A stretch of DNA of 64,000 nt, taken from Methylorubrum aminovorans (lineage in GTDB: Bacteria > Pseudomonadota > Alphaproteobacteria > Rhizobiales > Beijerinckiaceae). Position numbers and translations under genes: made by a program. The stretch lies in assembly GCF_022179725.1 (NCBI RefSeq), contig NZ_BPRC01000013.1:56057-120056 (forward strand). Direction: 5' to 3'. Each line of letters opens with the position of its first letter. Position 1 is the stretch's first letter. Below are positions 1-8,157 of the stretch, in pieces. The notes beneath the pieces were generated by a model, which saw nothing but the letters and a program-made list of their open reading frames with translations, did no database searches and had not been told where the DNA came from.

Positions 1-506
1 ATCTTGTCCTCGACGGTCGGCCCCTTGTCCGGCCGGCGCACCCACACCCCGACCCGGTCCTCGCGGCGCTCCGCCCGGACGTTGTAGGCATCGAGCGTCG
101 CGATCAGCCACGCCTCCAGGCTCGCGACGTAGGCCCGCAGGTCGGGTTTGCGCCGGTTGAGGTCGAGCATCACGTAGGCGATGCGCTGGCCCGGCCCGTG
201 ATAGGTGTACTGCCCGCCCCGCCCCGTGCGGTGGACGGGAAAACGCTCCGGCTCCACGAGGTCGGCGGTCTTGGCCGAGGTGCCGGCCGTGTAGAGCGGC
301 GGGTGCTCCAGGAGCCAGACCAGTTCGTCCGCCTCGCCCCGTGCGATGGCAGTGGCACGGGCCTCCATCTCGGCCTCGGCCTCGGCGTAGCCGATGAGGC
401 TGTCGGTCACGCGCCAGACCACCGGCGGCGCGCCCACGCGCGGCAGGAATGTCGCGGGTGCGATCGAAAGGCGGGATGCGGGTGCCGTGAAGGAATTGTT
501 TACCAA
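1..506 (-). CDS. lipB: Lipoyl(octanoyl) transferase LipB, partial at window edge
   Basis: LipB moves the octanoyl group from octanoyl-ACP to lipoyl domains of the 2-oxoacid dehydrogenases and GcvH. The reverse strand reads the family motifs LEHPPLYTAG, GGQYTYHGPGQ and YVMLDLNRR. The C-terminal part with the catalytic Cys lies beyond the left edge. No in-frame ATG precedes the conserved N-terminal region; the best start is TTG at 506 with AAGGGTGA just upstream. It is divergent from fliN with a 57-bp gap. The family call is firm, the start codon is not. Confidence 0.85.
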   Translation of the reverse strand, partial: MVNNSFTAPASRLSIAPATFLPRVGAPPVVWRVTDSLIGYAEAEAEMEARATAIARGEADELVWLLEHPPLYTAGTSAKTADLVEPERFPVHRTGRGGQYTYHGPGQRIAYVMLDLNRRKPDLRAYVASLEAWLIATLDAYNVRAERREDRVGVWVRRPDKGPTVEDK

Positions 507-563
507 GACTTCACCCTTGCATGCGGAAGGTTTTCCGAACGTTGAGAAAGGGAGCATCCGCGC

Positions 564-869
564 GTGGCGGTCCTGGACGAATTGCAGGTCGATCTCAAGG
601 TCGTGCTGGGGCGCAGCCACATGCCGTTGCACATGCTGCTGCGCATGGGTCGCGGCGCAGTGATCGAGTTGGAAGCCACAGAGACCGACATGGTCGAGAT
701 CCTCGCCAACGATCACCCGATCGCCCGTGGGCAGATCGTGGTGACCGGCAACCGGATCTCGGTGGAGGTGACCGAGCTGATCCGCAAGGCCGACGTGGTG
801 CGCACCCCCGGCGTGACGATCGGCGAGGGCGCCGTGCCGATCCTCGACGACGCCGAAGCAGGGTTCTGA
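564..869 (+). CDS. fliN: Flagellar motor switch protein FliN
   Basis: A 101-residue protein that is essentially one SpoA/FliN domain. FliN forms the C-ring below the flagellar motor with FliG and FliM. The segments DLKVVLGRSHMPLHMLLRMG, ANDHPIARGQIVV and RISVEVTELI match the usual FliN order. The start is GTG at 564 with GAAAGGGAG about 10 bases upstream. No other flagellar gene follows; the next feature is a tRNA, so this copy is alone or ends a cluster outside the view. Length is at the short end of the family, which often has an extra N-terminal segment. Confidence 0.85.
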   Translation: MAVLDELQVDLKVVLGRSHMPLHMLLRMGRGAVIELEATETDMVEILANDHPIARGQIVVTGNRISVEVTELIRKADVVRTPGVTIGEGAVPILDDAEAGF

Positions 870-994
870 CACGTTTTCGAGGCAGCAAAATGCGAAGAAG
901 CGAATCCGGCGCTTGTGCCTGCCCCGGGCATCTGTTATCCGCTGCGCCGCCCACACAAGACACCGGCCGCTGACGAAGCGGCACGGCGGCAAGG

Positions 995-1079
995 GCGGCC
1001 ATGGCGGAATTGGTAGACGCGCTAGCTTGAGGTGCTAGTCCCGCGAGGGGTGGAGGTTCGAGTCCTCTTGGCCGCACCA
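995..1079 (+). tRNA. tRNA-Leu (anticodon GAG)
   Basis: An 85-nt gene with acceptor arm GCGGCCA pairing with TGGCCGC, discriminator A and encoded CCA. The anticodon stem CTAGC/GCTAG closes the loop TTGAGGT, giving anticodon GAG (reads CUU/CUC). A long variable arm and the T-loop GTTCGAGTC fit a class II leucine tRNA. Its 3' end is repeated in diverged form at 2860, marking it as an integration target. Confidence 0.95.
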
Positions 1080-1088
1080 ACCTACTTC
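1051..1088 (+). repeat. Left attachment-site copy (tRNA-Leu 3' end)
   Basis: This 38-bp segment covers the T-arm, acceptor 3' strand, CCA and nine further bases. It matches 2860-2897 at 34 of 38 positions by eye. Such a duplication is the usual trace of tyrosine-recombinase integration at a tRNA gene. Confidence 0.7.
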
Positions 1089-1161
1089 ATGTTTTGAAGT
1101 CAAAAGGTTGGTCCTTACAATGGGTTGGTGAGAACCGCGCTTTCACACAGCGGTTTCACAC

Positions 1162-1329
1162 ATGGCCCTCATGACAATCCGACCTTGGAAGCCCGCGAAG
1201 ACCGGGACGCATGACCTGCGTCAGCGCACGCCGCTTGATCTTCTCCACAGCGTGAAGGGTCAGAGCGTGGCTCTGCCGGTGGGCGATGCCTTCATCACTG
1301 TGAAGGTCGGTGACGCTATCCAGGCATCG
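1162..1329 (+). pseudogene. Integrase N-terminal remnant
   Basis: The first 56 or so codons read IRPWKPAKTGTHDLRQRT, then DLL, VKGQSVALPVGD and TVKVGDAIQASL. This resembles the N-terminus of tyrosine recombinases found beside tRNAs in Methylobacterium (RPWK-PKTGTYYLRQRTPRDLL type, as recalled). After QASL the expected continuation is lost and the reading drifts into unrelated sequence, so a deletion joins it to the next gene. The Arg-His-Arg-Tyr catalytic domain is absent. Position directly after attL is where such an integrase normally lies. Confidence 0.5.
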
Positions 1330-1436
1330 CTCCTGACTTTGATGTTCGGCGCTCTCGACAAGCATCCCGCGGCTCGGCATGGAGAGGGCAAGGTGTCTCG
1401 ACAGAGACTCAAGCTCTCTCCCTCAGGATCAACACT

Positions 1437-1970
1437 TTGCGTAACCGCGTCCGGCGGACATTCACCGTCGAAGCCAAGTCGAGCGGCACAGCCCGCTACG
1501 TCTCCATTCCCTCCAAGCAGCCCCGAGAGCCGCACAAGCGGCCGAGACAGCTCGAAGCGGCGGCCCTGTGGCCCTCGCTCGATGCTGCCGCTACCGCCTT
1601 TCAGCCCCTCGCTGAGGCTGCCCCGGAGCATCGCCGCATCCTGCCGAGCCTCCTCATAGCGGAGGTGCATGAGCCCGAACCGGAGGCCGCGGTCGAGCCC
1701 GAGGAGCTTCCTCGCGTTCGCCGGGCCTCGTCACCCATCGCCCCGACCGAGAGCGCTCCACGTCGCCGCGGCAGGCCCCGGAAGGTGCCAGCCCGGGAAG
1801 GCGCTGAGGTGGCCGTTGAGGTGGTCGAGCAAGCGGCCCCGGAGCCTCCTCAGCCCGCGGCGGAGACAGCCCCCATCGTCGTCAGCCGGCGTCGGCCGGA
1901 CAGAGCTGGGAGCGAGAAGCTACGCCTCGGAGAGCGATGGAAGCGGCGCCTGCCCAAGGCGTGCTGGTAG
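1437..1970 (+). CDS. AT-hook protein, SyrB-like
   Basis: A 177-residue protein rich in Ala, Pro, Glu and Arg, with an AT-hook-like motif RRRGRPRK near residues 108-115 and a basic tail ending in GERWKRRLPKACW. The general pattern (basic N-terminus, acidic/proline middle, RGRPRK, basic end) is like proteins annotated as SyrB-like regulators in rhizobia and methylobacteria. It probably binds AT-rich DNA; the target is unknown. The start TTG at 1437 is uncertain. It lies inside the decayed island, so it may be cargo. Confidence 0.5.
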   Translation: MRNRVRRTFTVEAKSSGTARYVSIPSKQPREPHKRPRQLEAAALWPSLDAAATAFQPLAEAAPEHRRILPSLLIAEVHEPEPEAAVEPEELPRVRRASSPIAPTESAPRRRGRPRKVPAREGAEVAVEVVEQAAPEPPQPAAETAPIVVSRRRPDRAGSEKLRLGERWKRRLPKACW

Positions 1971-2116
1971 CCCGTCACGGGCCGTAGGGCGCCCTTCCAG
2001 GCCACGTCTCGGGCCTCCGAGGGATGGGGGCCGGGGCCGCCCTCCGCGGGCGCTTACGTGCCGCTGAACGCGCCTGCGCGTAAGCGCGACCGCGCGTGTA
2101 GCCGAGCATCGGCTCC

Positions 2117-2332
2117 TCAGCCCGCGCCGTAACCGCCCTTGGCGTTGTCCGTCGAATGATCCGGCGATTGCCGGTCATACCCACCGGACTGAGGGCCGGG
2201 CTTCTCGCCCTCTACCGTAGCCGGCCCGGTTGGTCCCAAATCCGGCTGCTCCTCGGGCTTGCTGCCTTCACCGAGCGGGCGACCGGGCGGCACCGAGCCG
2301 GCGGCTTCCCGTTCCGTCTTCGCGACTGCCAT
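2117..2332 (-). CDS. Small disordered hypothetical protein
   Basis: A 71-residue hydrophilic protein rich in Gly, Pro, Glu and Lys, with no predicted fold and no cysteine. It contains PPGRPLGEGSKPEEQPDLGP and ends in STDNAKGGYGAG. A near-perfect ribosome site (AGGAGGTT, seven bases before ATG at 2332) argues it is a real gene despite its composition. Proteins of this style are common singletons in Methylobacterium; function is unknown. It is convergent with the AT-hook gene. Confidence 0.6.
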   Translation of the reverse strand: MAVAKTEREAAGSVPPGRPLGEGSKPEEQPDLGPTGPATVEGEKPGPQSGGYDRQSPDHSTDNAKGGYGAG

Positions 2333-2514
2333 CTTGAACCTCCTGGGCTTCCGTCAGGGAAAGGCAGGGAGAAGCCTCGAAGTTTCTTCGCGGGGATGCT
2401 TATTGGCGATACCGGACGCGGAGAGGGCCGCGACTCCGCGCGCGCCTTGAGATAGGGGAAGCTTCAACCACCTCATCCATCTCGACGCCCCACGACTACC
2501 TCACCGGATCATTC

Positions 2515-2697
2515 ATGGCTGGCCTCAAGGACAAGCGCGGCTTCATCGACAAGGACCGTCTCGACCTCAGCGAGCGCAAAGCCGTCGAGTTCTGGATGAA
2601 GCGGTGGGGCGTCACCCAGGACCAACTCACCGCAGCGCACCGAAAGGTCGGCCGTATGACCAAGGACATCGCGGCCGAGTTGGGAAAGAAGCGGTAG
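2515..2697 (+). CDS. DUF3606 family protein
   Basis: A 60-residue protein. The core RLDLSERKAVEFWMKRWGVT followed by QLTAAHRKVGRMTKDI fits DUF3606, a small helical family of unknown function common in plant-associated alphaproteobacteria. The ATG at 2515 has only weak Shine-Dalgarno complementarity. It is the last gene before the right attachment copy. Confidence 0.7.
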   Translation: MAGLKDKRGFIDKDRLDLSERKAVEFWMKRWGVTQDQLTAAHRKVGRMTKDIAAELGKKR

Positions 2698-3137
2698 GAG
2701 GGACCGCCGGGCATCGTCATAACGTACGTGAGAGGGCAGGGTGGTCGGACGCACACGGCACGCGAAGCGCCGCCGGATTGACACTCACACATCGCTTTCA
2801 CACAATGTCGGCACACGTTGTTTCTAATGCATTGTAAAATAAGGGATTAACTCGATCCATGGAGGTTTGAGGCCTCTTGGTCGCACCAACCTCTTTCCTG
2901 AAGAATCGGAAGGAGTTGGGCGAAATCCGAACTGAGAAGAACCATTGCACACGGATGTCCGGGAAGCGGTACGCCGGTGCAGGAATACCGTCGGACCGAG
3001 GCGTCCGTCGGGGTGGCGATCGTCGCTCGGATCGCCCCGTGATGCGCGCACAGCGCGGGCATCCTCGCCGTTGACCGCGCCCTCTCGCTCACCGGCGGAT
3101 CGGCCCGCCCAATCGGTGGAGCGCCGGCCGGTTCGGC
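2698..3137. other. Gene-free stretch containing attR
   Basis: No convincing gene. It includes an AT-richer patch around 2790-2850 with TTTCACACA-type repeats like those after the tRNA at 1140-1160, then the right attachment copy at 2860-2897. The rest separates the island from the polysaccharide gene; nothing else is recognised. Confidence 0.6.
2860..2897 (+). repeat. Right attachment-site copy
   Basis: Diverged copy of 1051-1088 (34 of 38 identical), starting TGGAGGTTTGAGG and running through CGCACCAACC. It marks the distal end of the decayed island. Confidence 0.7.
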
Positions 3138-4484
3138 TCAGGCGAGGGCAGGCTGCGGCCGGCGGGGTTTATACCGGCGGCAGAGAACGAACAGACAGTA
3201 GAACTGGAAGATCGTCGACATCCGGTTGTGCGCCAGGAAAATGTAGTTGGTCGCGCTGTTGAGGATGAAGGTGATCAGAAGGGCCGAGAGCAGGAAGGCC
3301 GTGCTGCGCTCCAGACTCGGATGGGCGAAGATGCAGGACGAGGAAAAGAGCAGGACGAGATAGAACGCGCCTCCGACGAGACCGAGGCCGACCAGGGTGT
3401 CGAGGAAGGTGTTGTAGAAGTCGGGCGTGAAGAAATACATCTCGCGCTCCCACACGGTCCAAGCCTTCGAGAACGGATCGGTGTTGAAGAAGCTCAGATA
3501 GCCGTGGCCGAACAGCGGCCGGTCGCGGAAGACTTCGAGGGCGTAGGGCCAGAATTTGCTGCGACCGGTGAAGTCGGGGCTGCGGCCGAGTGCGACGGCG
3601 ATGTCGCCGACCCCGATGAAGGGCAAGATCAGCGAGAGCAGGATCGCGAACCCGGTTACCGTCGCGAAGATGACTCGGCCGCAGCCGGGGAGCAGCCGAG
3701 CGGCGAGCAGCGTCACGCCCGCCACCGCGATGGCGCTGACGGAGGACGCCGAGTTGGCCAGGATCAGCCCGAGCGCGAGGATGCCCAGCGCCGGGACCCG
3801 CAATCCCCGCGGGCTTGCGCCGGGCAGGAACAGCAGGATCAGCATCGCGCTCGCGGCGGACATGCCGTGCAGGGTCTTGCTGCCGTAGGCGCCGAACAGC
3901 TCGCCCGACATCAGCAGGCCCGGCCGGGTGATGTCGGTGCGCACCGCATCGGGCATCACCACCACCATCACTAGGGAGGACGCCACCAGGAAGACGTTGG
4001 TCCAGGCAAACAGGCTCAGGAACACCGCCGGATGGACGATGGAGGCCAGGGCCGCGGCGATGGCGATGTTCAGGACGAGCATCCCCGCGGGAACCAGCGA
4101 GGCCCAGCTATCGGTCGCCCAGCAGGTAGAGAGCAGGATGTATCCGGCGAGCGGTAGAACGGCGATCAGGCAGAGGTCGATCCCGTTGCGCAGCACATCG
4201 CGCAGGGTCACGCAGACGGATAGGGCGTAGAGAGTGAGCCAGAGGCCGACATAGAGCAGGTTGTTTCGGTTCGACGGCATCAGCGTCTTCGTGTTGCCAA
4301 CCTCGTTGTTGCTGCCGAGGAAGACCACGTAGAACGCGTTCACGCACATCATCACCGCGAAGACGACGAAGGCGAGGCGCCACCGCTGGCCGGAAAACCC
4401 GCTCAGGATCGAAGCGGCGCGCAGCCCGGCGACCGCCGGATTCGCGACAGGAAGGCCGGTGGCGGGACGACTCGTGGCGGTCAT
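3138..4484 (-). CDS. O-antigen/exopolysaccharide polymerase (Wzy/ExoQ-like)
   Basis: A polytopic inner-membrane protein of about 448 residues with ten or more hydrophobic segments and a large periplasmic loop. The region LGRSPDFTGRSKFW followed by RPLFGHGY is the hallmark of the Wzy_C/O-antigen ligase superfamily (TGR-W and GxG-Y motifs). It should polymerise or ligate repeat units at the periplasmic face. The start is taken at the ATG before TATSRPATGL; an upstream in-frame start 45 bases earlier is possible. The next gene upstream on the same strand is the Wzz-like remnant, so this was an EPS operon. Its function may be lost because upstream genes are missing. Confidence 0.75.
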   Translation of the reverse strand: MTATSRPATGLPVANPAVAGLRAASILSGFSGQRWRLAFVVFAVMMCVNAFYVVFLGSNNEVGNTKTLMPSNRNNLLYVGLWLTLYALSVCVTLRDVLRNGIDLCLIAVLPLAGYILLSTCWATDSWASLVPAGMLVLNIAIAAALASIVHPAVFLSLFAWTNVFLVASSLVMVVVMPDAVRTDITRPGLLMSGELFGAYGSKTLHGMSAASAMLILLFLPGASPRGLRVPALGILALGLILANSASSVSAIAVAGVTLLAARLLPGCGRVIFATVTGFAILLSLILPFIGVGDIAVALGRSPDFTGRSKFWPYALEVFRDRPLFGHGYLSFFNTDPFSKAWTVWEREMYFFTPDFYNTFLDTLVGLGLVGGAFYLVLLFSSSCIFAHPSLERSTAFLLSALLITFILNSATNYIFLAHNRMSTIFQFYCLFVLCRRYKPRRPQPALA

Positions 4485-4562
4485 GCAGCGAAACCTGACG
4501 CAGGGCGCGGAACGGTGTCCGGGGCCCATCCCGAAGCGCGGCGCCCGGGACGAGAGGAGGTA

Positions 4563-4813
4563 TCAGGCACGCGCCGCCTCGCCCGATCCGGTCGGAGACC
4601 GTGCGGCGGTCGCCGCCTCGCCGCGCAGGACGCCGAGGGCGACCGCCGCGAGGATGCCCAGCGCGAGACCGACCAGCGTACCGAGGGCGAGGACGATGAC
4701 CTTGCTCAGGTTCGTCGGCTTCTCCGGCGGGATCGCCGCGCCGATCACGCGGATGTTGTTCACGTTGACCTGCGTCTGCTCGATCAGTTCGCGGGAGCGC
4801 ACGAGGTACTGGG
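4563..4813 (-). pseudogene. C-terminal remnant of Wzz/GNVR chain-length protein
   Basis: The reading TQYLVRSRELIEQTQVNVNN, then RVIGAAIPPEKP and a hydrophobic segment VIVLALGTLVGLALGILAAV, is the end of a polysaccharide co-polymerase of the Wzz/GumC type: last coiled coil, Pro-rich motif and second membrane helix. Everything upstream is replaced by the IS element, and no N-terminal half is found on its far side. An open frame continues into the IS, giving an artificial N-terminus. Confidence 0.75.
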
Positions 4814-4839
4814 TGACCTTGCCGTCTGTTTGCCCCCGT

Positions 4840-5690
4840 TCATAACCAGAGTCCGTTCTGGTTCTGGTCCTGTTTGGACCGGGTTGCAAATGCGTTCGGG
4901 GTGCGCCCGCCAAGGCTCGTGTGAAGGCGGCAGGTGTTGTAGTCGACCCGCCACGCCTCGATGAGGGTCCGGGCCGCCGGCAGGCTCCGGAAGAGATGCT
5001 CGTTCAGGCACTCGTCGCGCAAGCGCCCGTTCAAGCTCTCGACAAAACCGTTCTGCTGCGGTTTGCCGGGGGCGATGTAGTGCCACTCGACCGCACGCTC
5101 CTCCTGCCAGCGCAGGATGGCGTGCGAGGTCAGCTCGGTGCCGTTGTCCGAGACGATCATCAGCGGCTTGCCCCGGCCCGCGATGATCCGGTCGAGTTCG
5201 CGCGTGACCCGCTGTCCAGACAGCGAGGTGTCAACCACCAGCGCCAGGCACTCCCGCGTGCAGTCATCGACCACGACGAGGATGCGGAAGCGGCGTCCGT
5301 CGTCGAGCGTGTCCGAGATGAAGTCGAGGCTCCAGCGCTGGTTCGGCTCCTGGGGTACGGCGGCCGGAGCCCGCGTGCCCAGTGCTCGCTTGCGACCGCC
5401 GCGCTTGCGCACCGACAGCCGCTCCTCCCGATAGAGGCGAAAAAGCTTCTTGTGATTGAGCGTGAGACCCTCCCGCCGCAGCAGAATGAGCAGGCGCTGG
5501 TAGCCGAACCGGCGGCGCTCGCCGGCCAGGCTGCGCAGGCGTACCCGCACGGCCGCGTCATCGCTGCGGGTCGAGGCATAGCGGTACGTCTTCGGCTCCA
5601 GGCCGATCAGCCCTCAGGCACGACGCTGCGAGTAGCCCTTCTCCTCGATAGCCCAACGCACGGCTGTTCTCCGTGCGCCGGGCGTCAGAA
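4840..5690 (-). pseudogene. IS3 transposase OrfB, interrupted by TGA
   Basis: The rve-type DDE integrase domain is present: WSLDFISDTL with the first Asp, VSDNGTELTS with the second, and GKPQQNGFVESLNGRLRDEC with the Glu. In the -1 frame after orfA the reading is EEKGYSQRRA, TGA, then GLIGLEPKTYRYAS. In relatives the stop position is Cys (SERRAC/QRRACGL), so one TGC-to-TGA change explains it. The stop is at 5614-5616. A shorter product could start downstream at 5550 but would lack the N-terminal helix-turn part. Confidence 0.7.
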
Positions 5691-5951
5691 GTTTTTTCTC
5701 AACGCCTCGCGCAGCGTGGCGACGTCGAGCATCGCCTCGGCCAGGAGCCTCTTGAGCTTGCGGTTCTCCTCGTCGAGTGCCTTCAGGCGGCGCGCGTCTG
5801 AGATCTCCATGCCGCTATAGCGTGAGCGCCACGTGTAGAACGTCGCGTCGCTGATGCCATGACGGCGACAGATCTCAGCGACCGGCAGCCCAGCCTGCTG
5901 CTCCTTCAGGATGCCGATCATCTGCTCTTCGTTGAACCGGCTCTTCTTCAT
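5685..5951 (-). CDS. IS3 transposase OrfA (HTH)
   Basis: An 88-residue OrfA with the Tnp_1 helix-turn-helix (KSRFNEEQMIGILKEQQAG, then VAEICRRHGISDATFYTWRS) and a C-terminal leucine-zipper-like helix. It ends in LRKNF. Just before the stop the heptamer A AAA AAC lies in the correct phase for a programmed -1 shift into orfB, the standard IS3 way to make OrfAB. It is intact, but the OrfAB fusion would end at the TGA in orfB. Confidence 0.85.
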   Translation of the reverse strand: MKKSRFNEEQMIGILKEQQAGLPVAEICRRHGISDATFYTWRSRYSGMEISDARRLKALDEENRKLKRLLAEAMLDVATLREALRKNF

Positions 5952-6013
5952 CGTCCGTCTCCTGCTCGACGGACCCTAGCTTCAGAATGAGGGCAGACCA
6001 GGGGGCAAGGTCA

Positions 6014-6337
6014 GCCGCAATCGGCCCCTCGCGTTGAGCGCGCGCCCTCGGATGCCGGATGGCCCTGAGACACGCCGAGGTCGCTCGCGCATCCATGCAA
6101 GGGCTCGGCCGGCCCGATCGTCCCATCCAGGGACATGCGGAGCCCGCCGGGCCGGCGCCGCCGGAGACGGGGGATCGGGTCGGGAGGAAGGCTCCCTCCG
6201 ATCCCGCCCTGGACCGTCTCGATTCGGGATCGTCCGCCACCCCGGTGCCGGTTCGTCCCTGCGCATTGCCGCGCGGGCGTCCCTTTCGGACGGGACGCCC
6301 TCTATATGAAGGCCGTCCCTTCCCGCGGAGATGGCTC
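6014..6337. other. Gene-free stretch between IS and aldehyde dehydrogenase
   Basis: No gene is supported. Open frames here are only GC-driven. There is no trace of the missing Wzz N-terminus or other EPS genes. A promoter for the downstream aldehyde dehydrogenase must lie here, possibly near CTCTATATGAAGG at 6300. Confidence 0.5.
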
Positions 6338-7771
6338 ATGGACCTCGACGTTTCGCTTCACATCGCCGGCCGCTGGCGCTCCGGCAGCGGCGGCGAGACC
6401 CTCTCCATCCTCAACCCGGCCACCGGCGAGCCGATCGGCCGGGTCGCGGTCGCCAGCCAAGCCGATCTCGACGAGGCGCTGGAGGCGGTCGAGCGCGGCT
6501 TCGCCGCTTGGCGGCGGGTCTCCGCCTTCGATCGGTCCAAGGTTCTGCGCCGCGCCGCCGCCCTGATGCGTGAGCGCGCTGAGGCGATCGCTCGCACCAT
6601 GACGCTTGAGCAGGGCAAGCCGCTCGCCGAGGCGCGCGTCGAGACGGGTATCGCCGCCGACATCATCGAGTGGTTCGCGGAAGAGGGCCGGCGAGCCTAC
6701 GGCCGGGTCATCCCTGCGCGGGCCGAAGGCGTGCTTCAGATCGTCACCCGTGAACCGGTCGGGCCGGTGGCGGCCTTCACGCCGTGGAACTTCCCGATCA
6801 ATCAGGCCGTGCGAAAGCTTTCGGCGGCGCTCTGCACCGGCTGCCCGGTCATTCTCAAGGGTCCCGAGGACACCCCGGCCTCCTGCGCCGAACTGGTGCG
6901 CGCCTTCCTCGATGCGGGCGTGCCCGGCGAGGCGCTCGCCCTCGTCTACGGCGATCCGGCCGAGATCTCCGGCGCCCTCATCCCGCATCCGGCGATCCGC
7001 AAGATCACCTTCACCGGCTCGACCACGGTCGGCAAGCATCTCGCGGCTCTGGCCGGCCAGCACATGAAGCGGGCGACGATGGAACTCGGCGGCCACGCCC
7101 CGGCGATCGTGTTCGACGACGCCGATATCGACACCGCCGTGCGGGTGCTGTCCGCCAACAAGTACCGCAATGCGGGCCAAGTCTGCGTCGCCCCGACCCG
7201 CTTCCTTGTGCAGGAGCGGGTGTACGACCGCTTCGTCGACGGATTCGTCGCGGCCTCGAAAGCGCTCAAGGTCGGCGACGGACTCGACCCCGACACGCAG
7301 ATGGGCCCTCTCGTCCACGGCCGCCGGGTCGAGGCAATGGAGGCCTTCGTCTCTGACGCCGAGGCCAAGGGCGCGCGGCTTCTCACGGGCGGCAGCCGCA
7401 TCGGAAATCGCGGCCACTTCTTCGAGCCCACCGTCTTCGCCGACGTGCCGCTTGACGCCCGGATCATGAACGAGGAGCCGTTCGGGCCTCTCGCGGCGAT
7501 CCGGCGTTTCTCGGGGGACGAGGAGGCCTTCGCTGAGGCCAACCGCCTGCCCTACGGGCTTGCAGCCTATGCCTATACCCGCTCGGCCGCCCGGGCCAAC
7601 CGAGTGGCCGAGAGGATCGAAGCCGGCATGATTTCGATCAACCATCACGGCATCGCGCTCCCCGAGACGCCATTCGGCGGCGTCAAGGATTCCGGCTACG
7701 GCAGCGAGGGCGGCTCGGAGGCGATCGAGGCCTATCTCGTGACGAAGTTCGTGACGCAGGCCAACCCCTGA
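6338..7771 (+). CDS. NAD(P)-dependent aldehyde (succinate-semialdehyde-type) dehydrogenase
   Basis: A 477-residue soluble ALDH. The N-terminal nucleotide-binding part has FTPWNFP (148-154) and the Rossmann motif FTGSTTVG; the catalytic Glu is in MELGGHAP (E249) and the nucleophile in NAGQVCVAP (C283). The closing FGGVKDSGYGSEGG motif is typical of the GabD/SSADH branch. Likely role is oxidation of succinate semialdehyde or a similar aldehyde. The start is ATG at 6338 (GCGGAG upstream); the frame is open to 6059, but that extension is Arg/Pro-rich and unlike the family. It is probably monocistronic. Confidence 0.85.
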   Translation: MDLDVSLHIAGRWRSGSGGETLSILNPATGEPIGRVAVASQADLDEALEAVERGFAAWRRVSAFDRSKVLRRAAALMRERAEAIARTMTLEQGKPLAEARVETGIAADIIEWFAEEGRRAYGRVIPARAEGVLQIVTREPVGPVAAFTPWNFPINQAVRKLSAALCTGCPVILKGPEDTPASCAELVRAFLDAGVPGEALALVYGDPAEISGALIPHPAIRKITFTGSTTVGKHLAALAGQHMKRATMELGGHAPAIVFDDADIDTAVRVLSANKYRNAGQVCVAPTRFLVQERVYDRFVDGFVAASKALKVGDGLDPDTQMGPLVHGRRVEAMEAFVSDAEAKGARLLTGGSRIGNRGHFFEPTVFADVPLDARIMNEEPFGPLAAIRRFSGDEEAFAEANRLPYGLAAYAYTRSAARANRVAERIEAGMISINHHGIALPETPFGGVKDSGYGSEGGSEAIEAYLVTKFVTQANP

Positions 7772-8157
7772 GGCCGCATCGTCGGGCGAGACCGCGCGGG
7801 TCTCGAGCAAGGTCCATGTCCGCCCTCCCGAAGGGATCGACCGAATCGGGTCCGATAAGGCGATCCGCCAACATGCGGATCGCTGGCCAGGACGGATCGT
7901 CCCGCATGGCTAGCAGTGCCGCCTGAGCGCCCGCGCCGGGCCATGTCATGGGCATGGCCATCCCAGGCAATTGATGGCGGTCGAGGAAAGTGGCCGTACT
8001 CCCCTCTTTTCTTTCCGATTCTCAAGCTCGGGCAGAGTCGTCAACAGGGGGGATCTTGTAGAAACGAAACCTTTTCTCAGGTCGGCGAGTTGCACTCTCC
8101 ACCAACGGAAGAAAAGGACAGCTTGGATCAAGCGAGCTGCTCCAGGGAAGCGCTCGC
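7772..8157. other. Intergenic stretch with a hairpin
   Basis: No gene. A perfect 9-bp hairpin (GCGATCCGC/GCGGATCGC, loop six) lies at 7860-7883, just after a block CTCCCGAAGGGATCGACCGAATCGG that resembles 50570-50595. The part from 8000 to 8157 is less GC-rich and probably carries the phaZ promoter. Confidence 0.5.

Larger units (their letters stand above)
1051..2897 (+). mobile_element. Decayed integrative element at tRNA-Leu
   Basis: About 1.8 kb between two imperfect copies of the tRNA 3' end. It holds an integrase-like N-terminal remnant right after the tRNA, an AT-hook gene, a Methylobacterium-type small disordered protein and a DUF3606 gene. No complete recombinase, replication or transfer gene is present. 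The four mismatches between the att copies and the broken integrase indicate an old, immobile relic. That the internal genes arrived with the element is inferred. Confidence 0.6.
4814..6013 (-). mobile_element. IS3-family insertion sequence (IS407-like)
   Basis: A 1.2-kb element with orfA and orfB on the reverse strand. Imperfect inverted ends start TGACCTTGCC on both sides (4814 inward and 6013 inward) and continue with related TCTG/TGCCC blocks. An inner pair (4827/6000) is a possible alternative boundary. No direct target duplication is visible with either choice: the bases before 4814 are TGGG and those after 6013 are GCCG. That suggests a deletion or recombination next to the element. 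orfB is interrupted by a stop codon. Confidence 0.75.

Noticed and set aside
3228..3974. Open frame ending in a run of six His, antisense to the Wzy-like gene
   Set aside because: It is the complement of Val/Met codons of a membrane helix; not a tag or a metal-binding protein.
4827..6000. Inner IS boundaries starting TGTTTGCCC and ending GGGCAGACCA
   Set aside because: Possible, but the outer pair shares a perfect TGACCTTGCC at both ends and leaves a Wzz remnant beginning at a natural-looking TQYLVRSREL; the outer pair is preferred.
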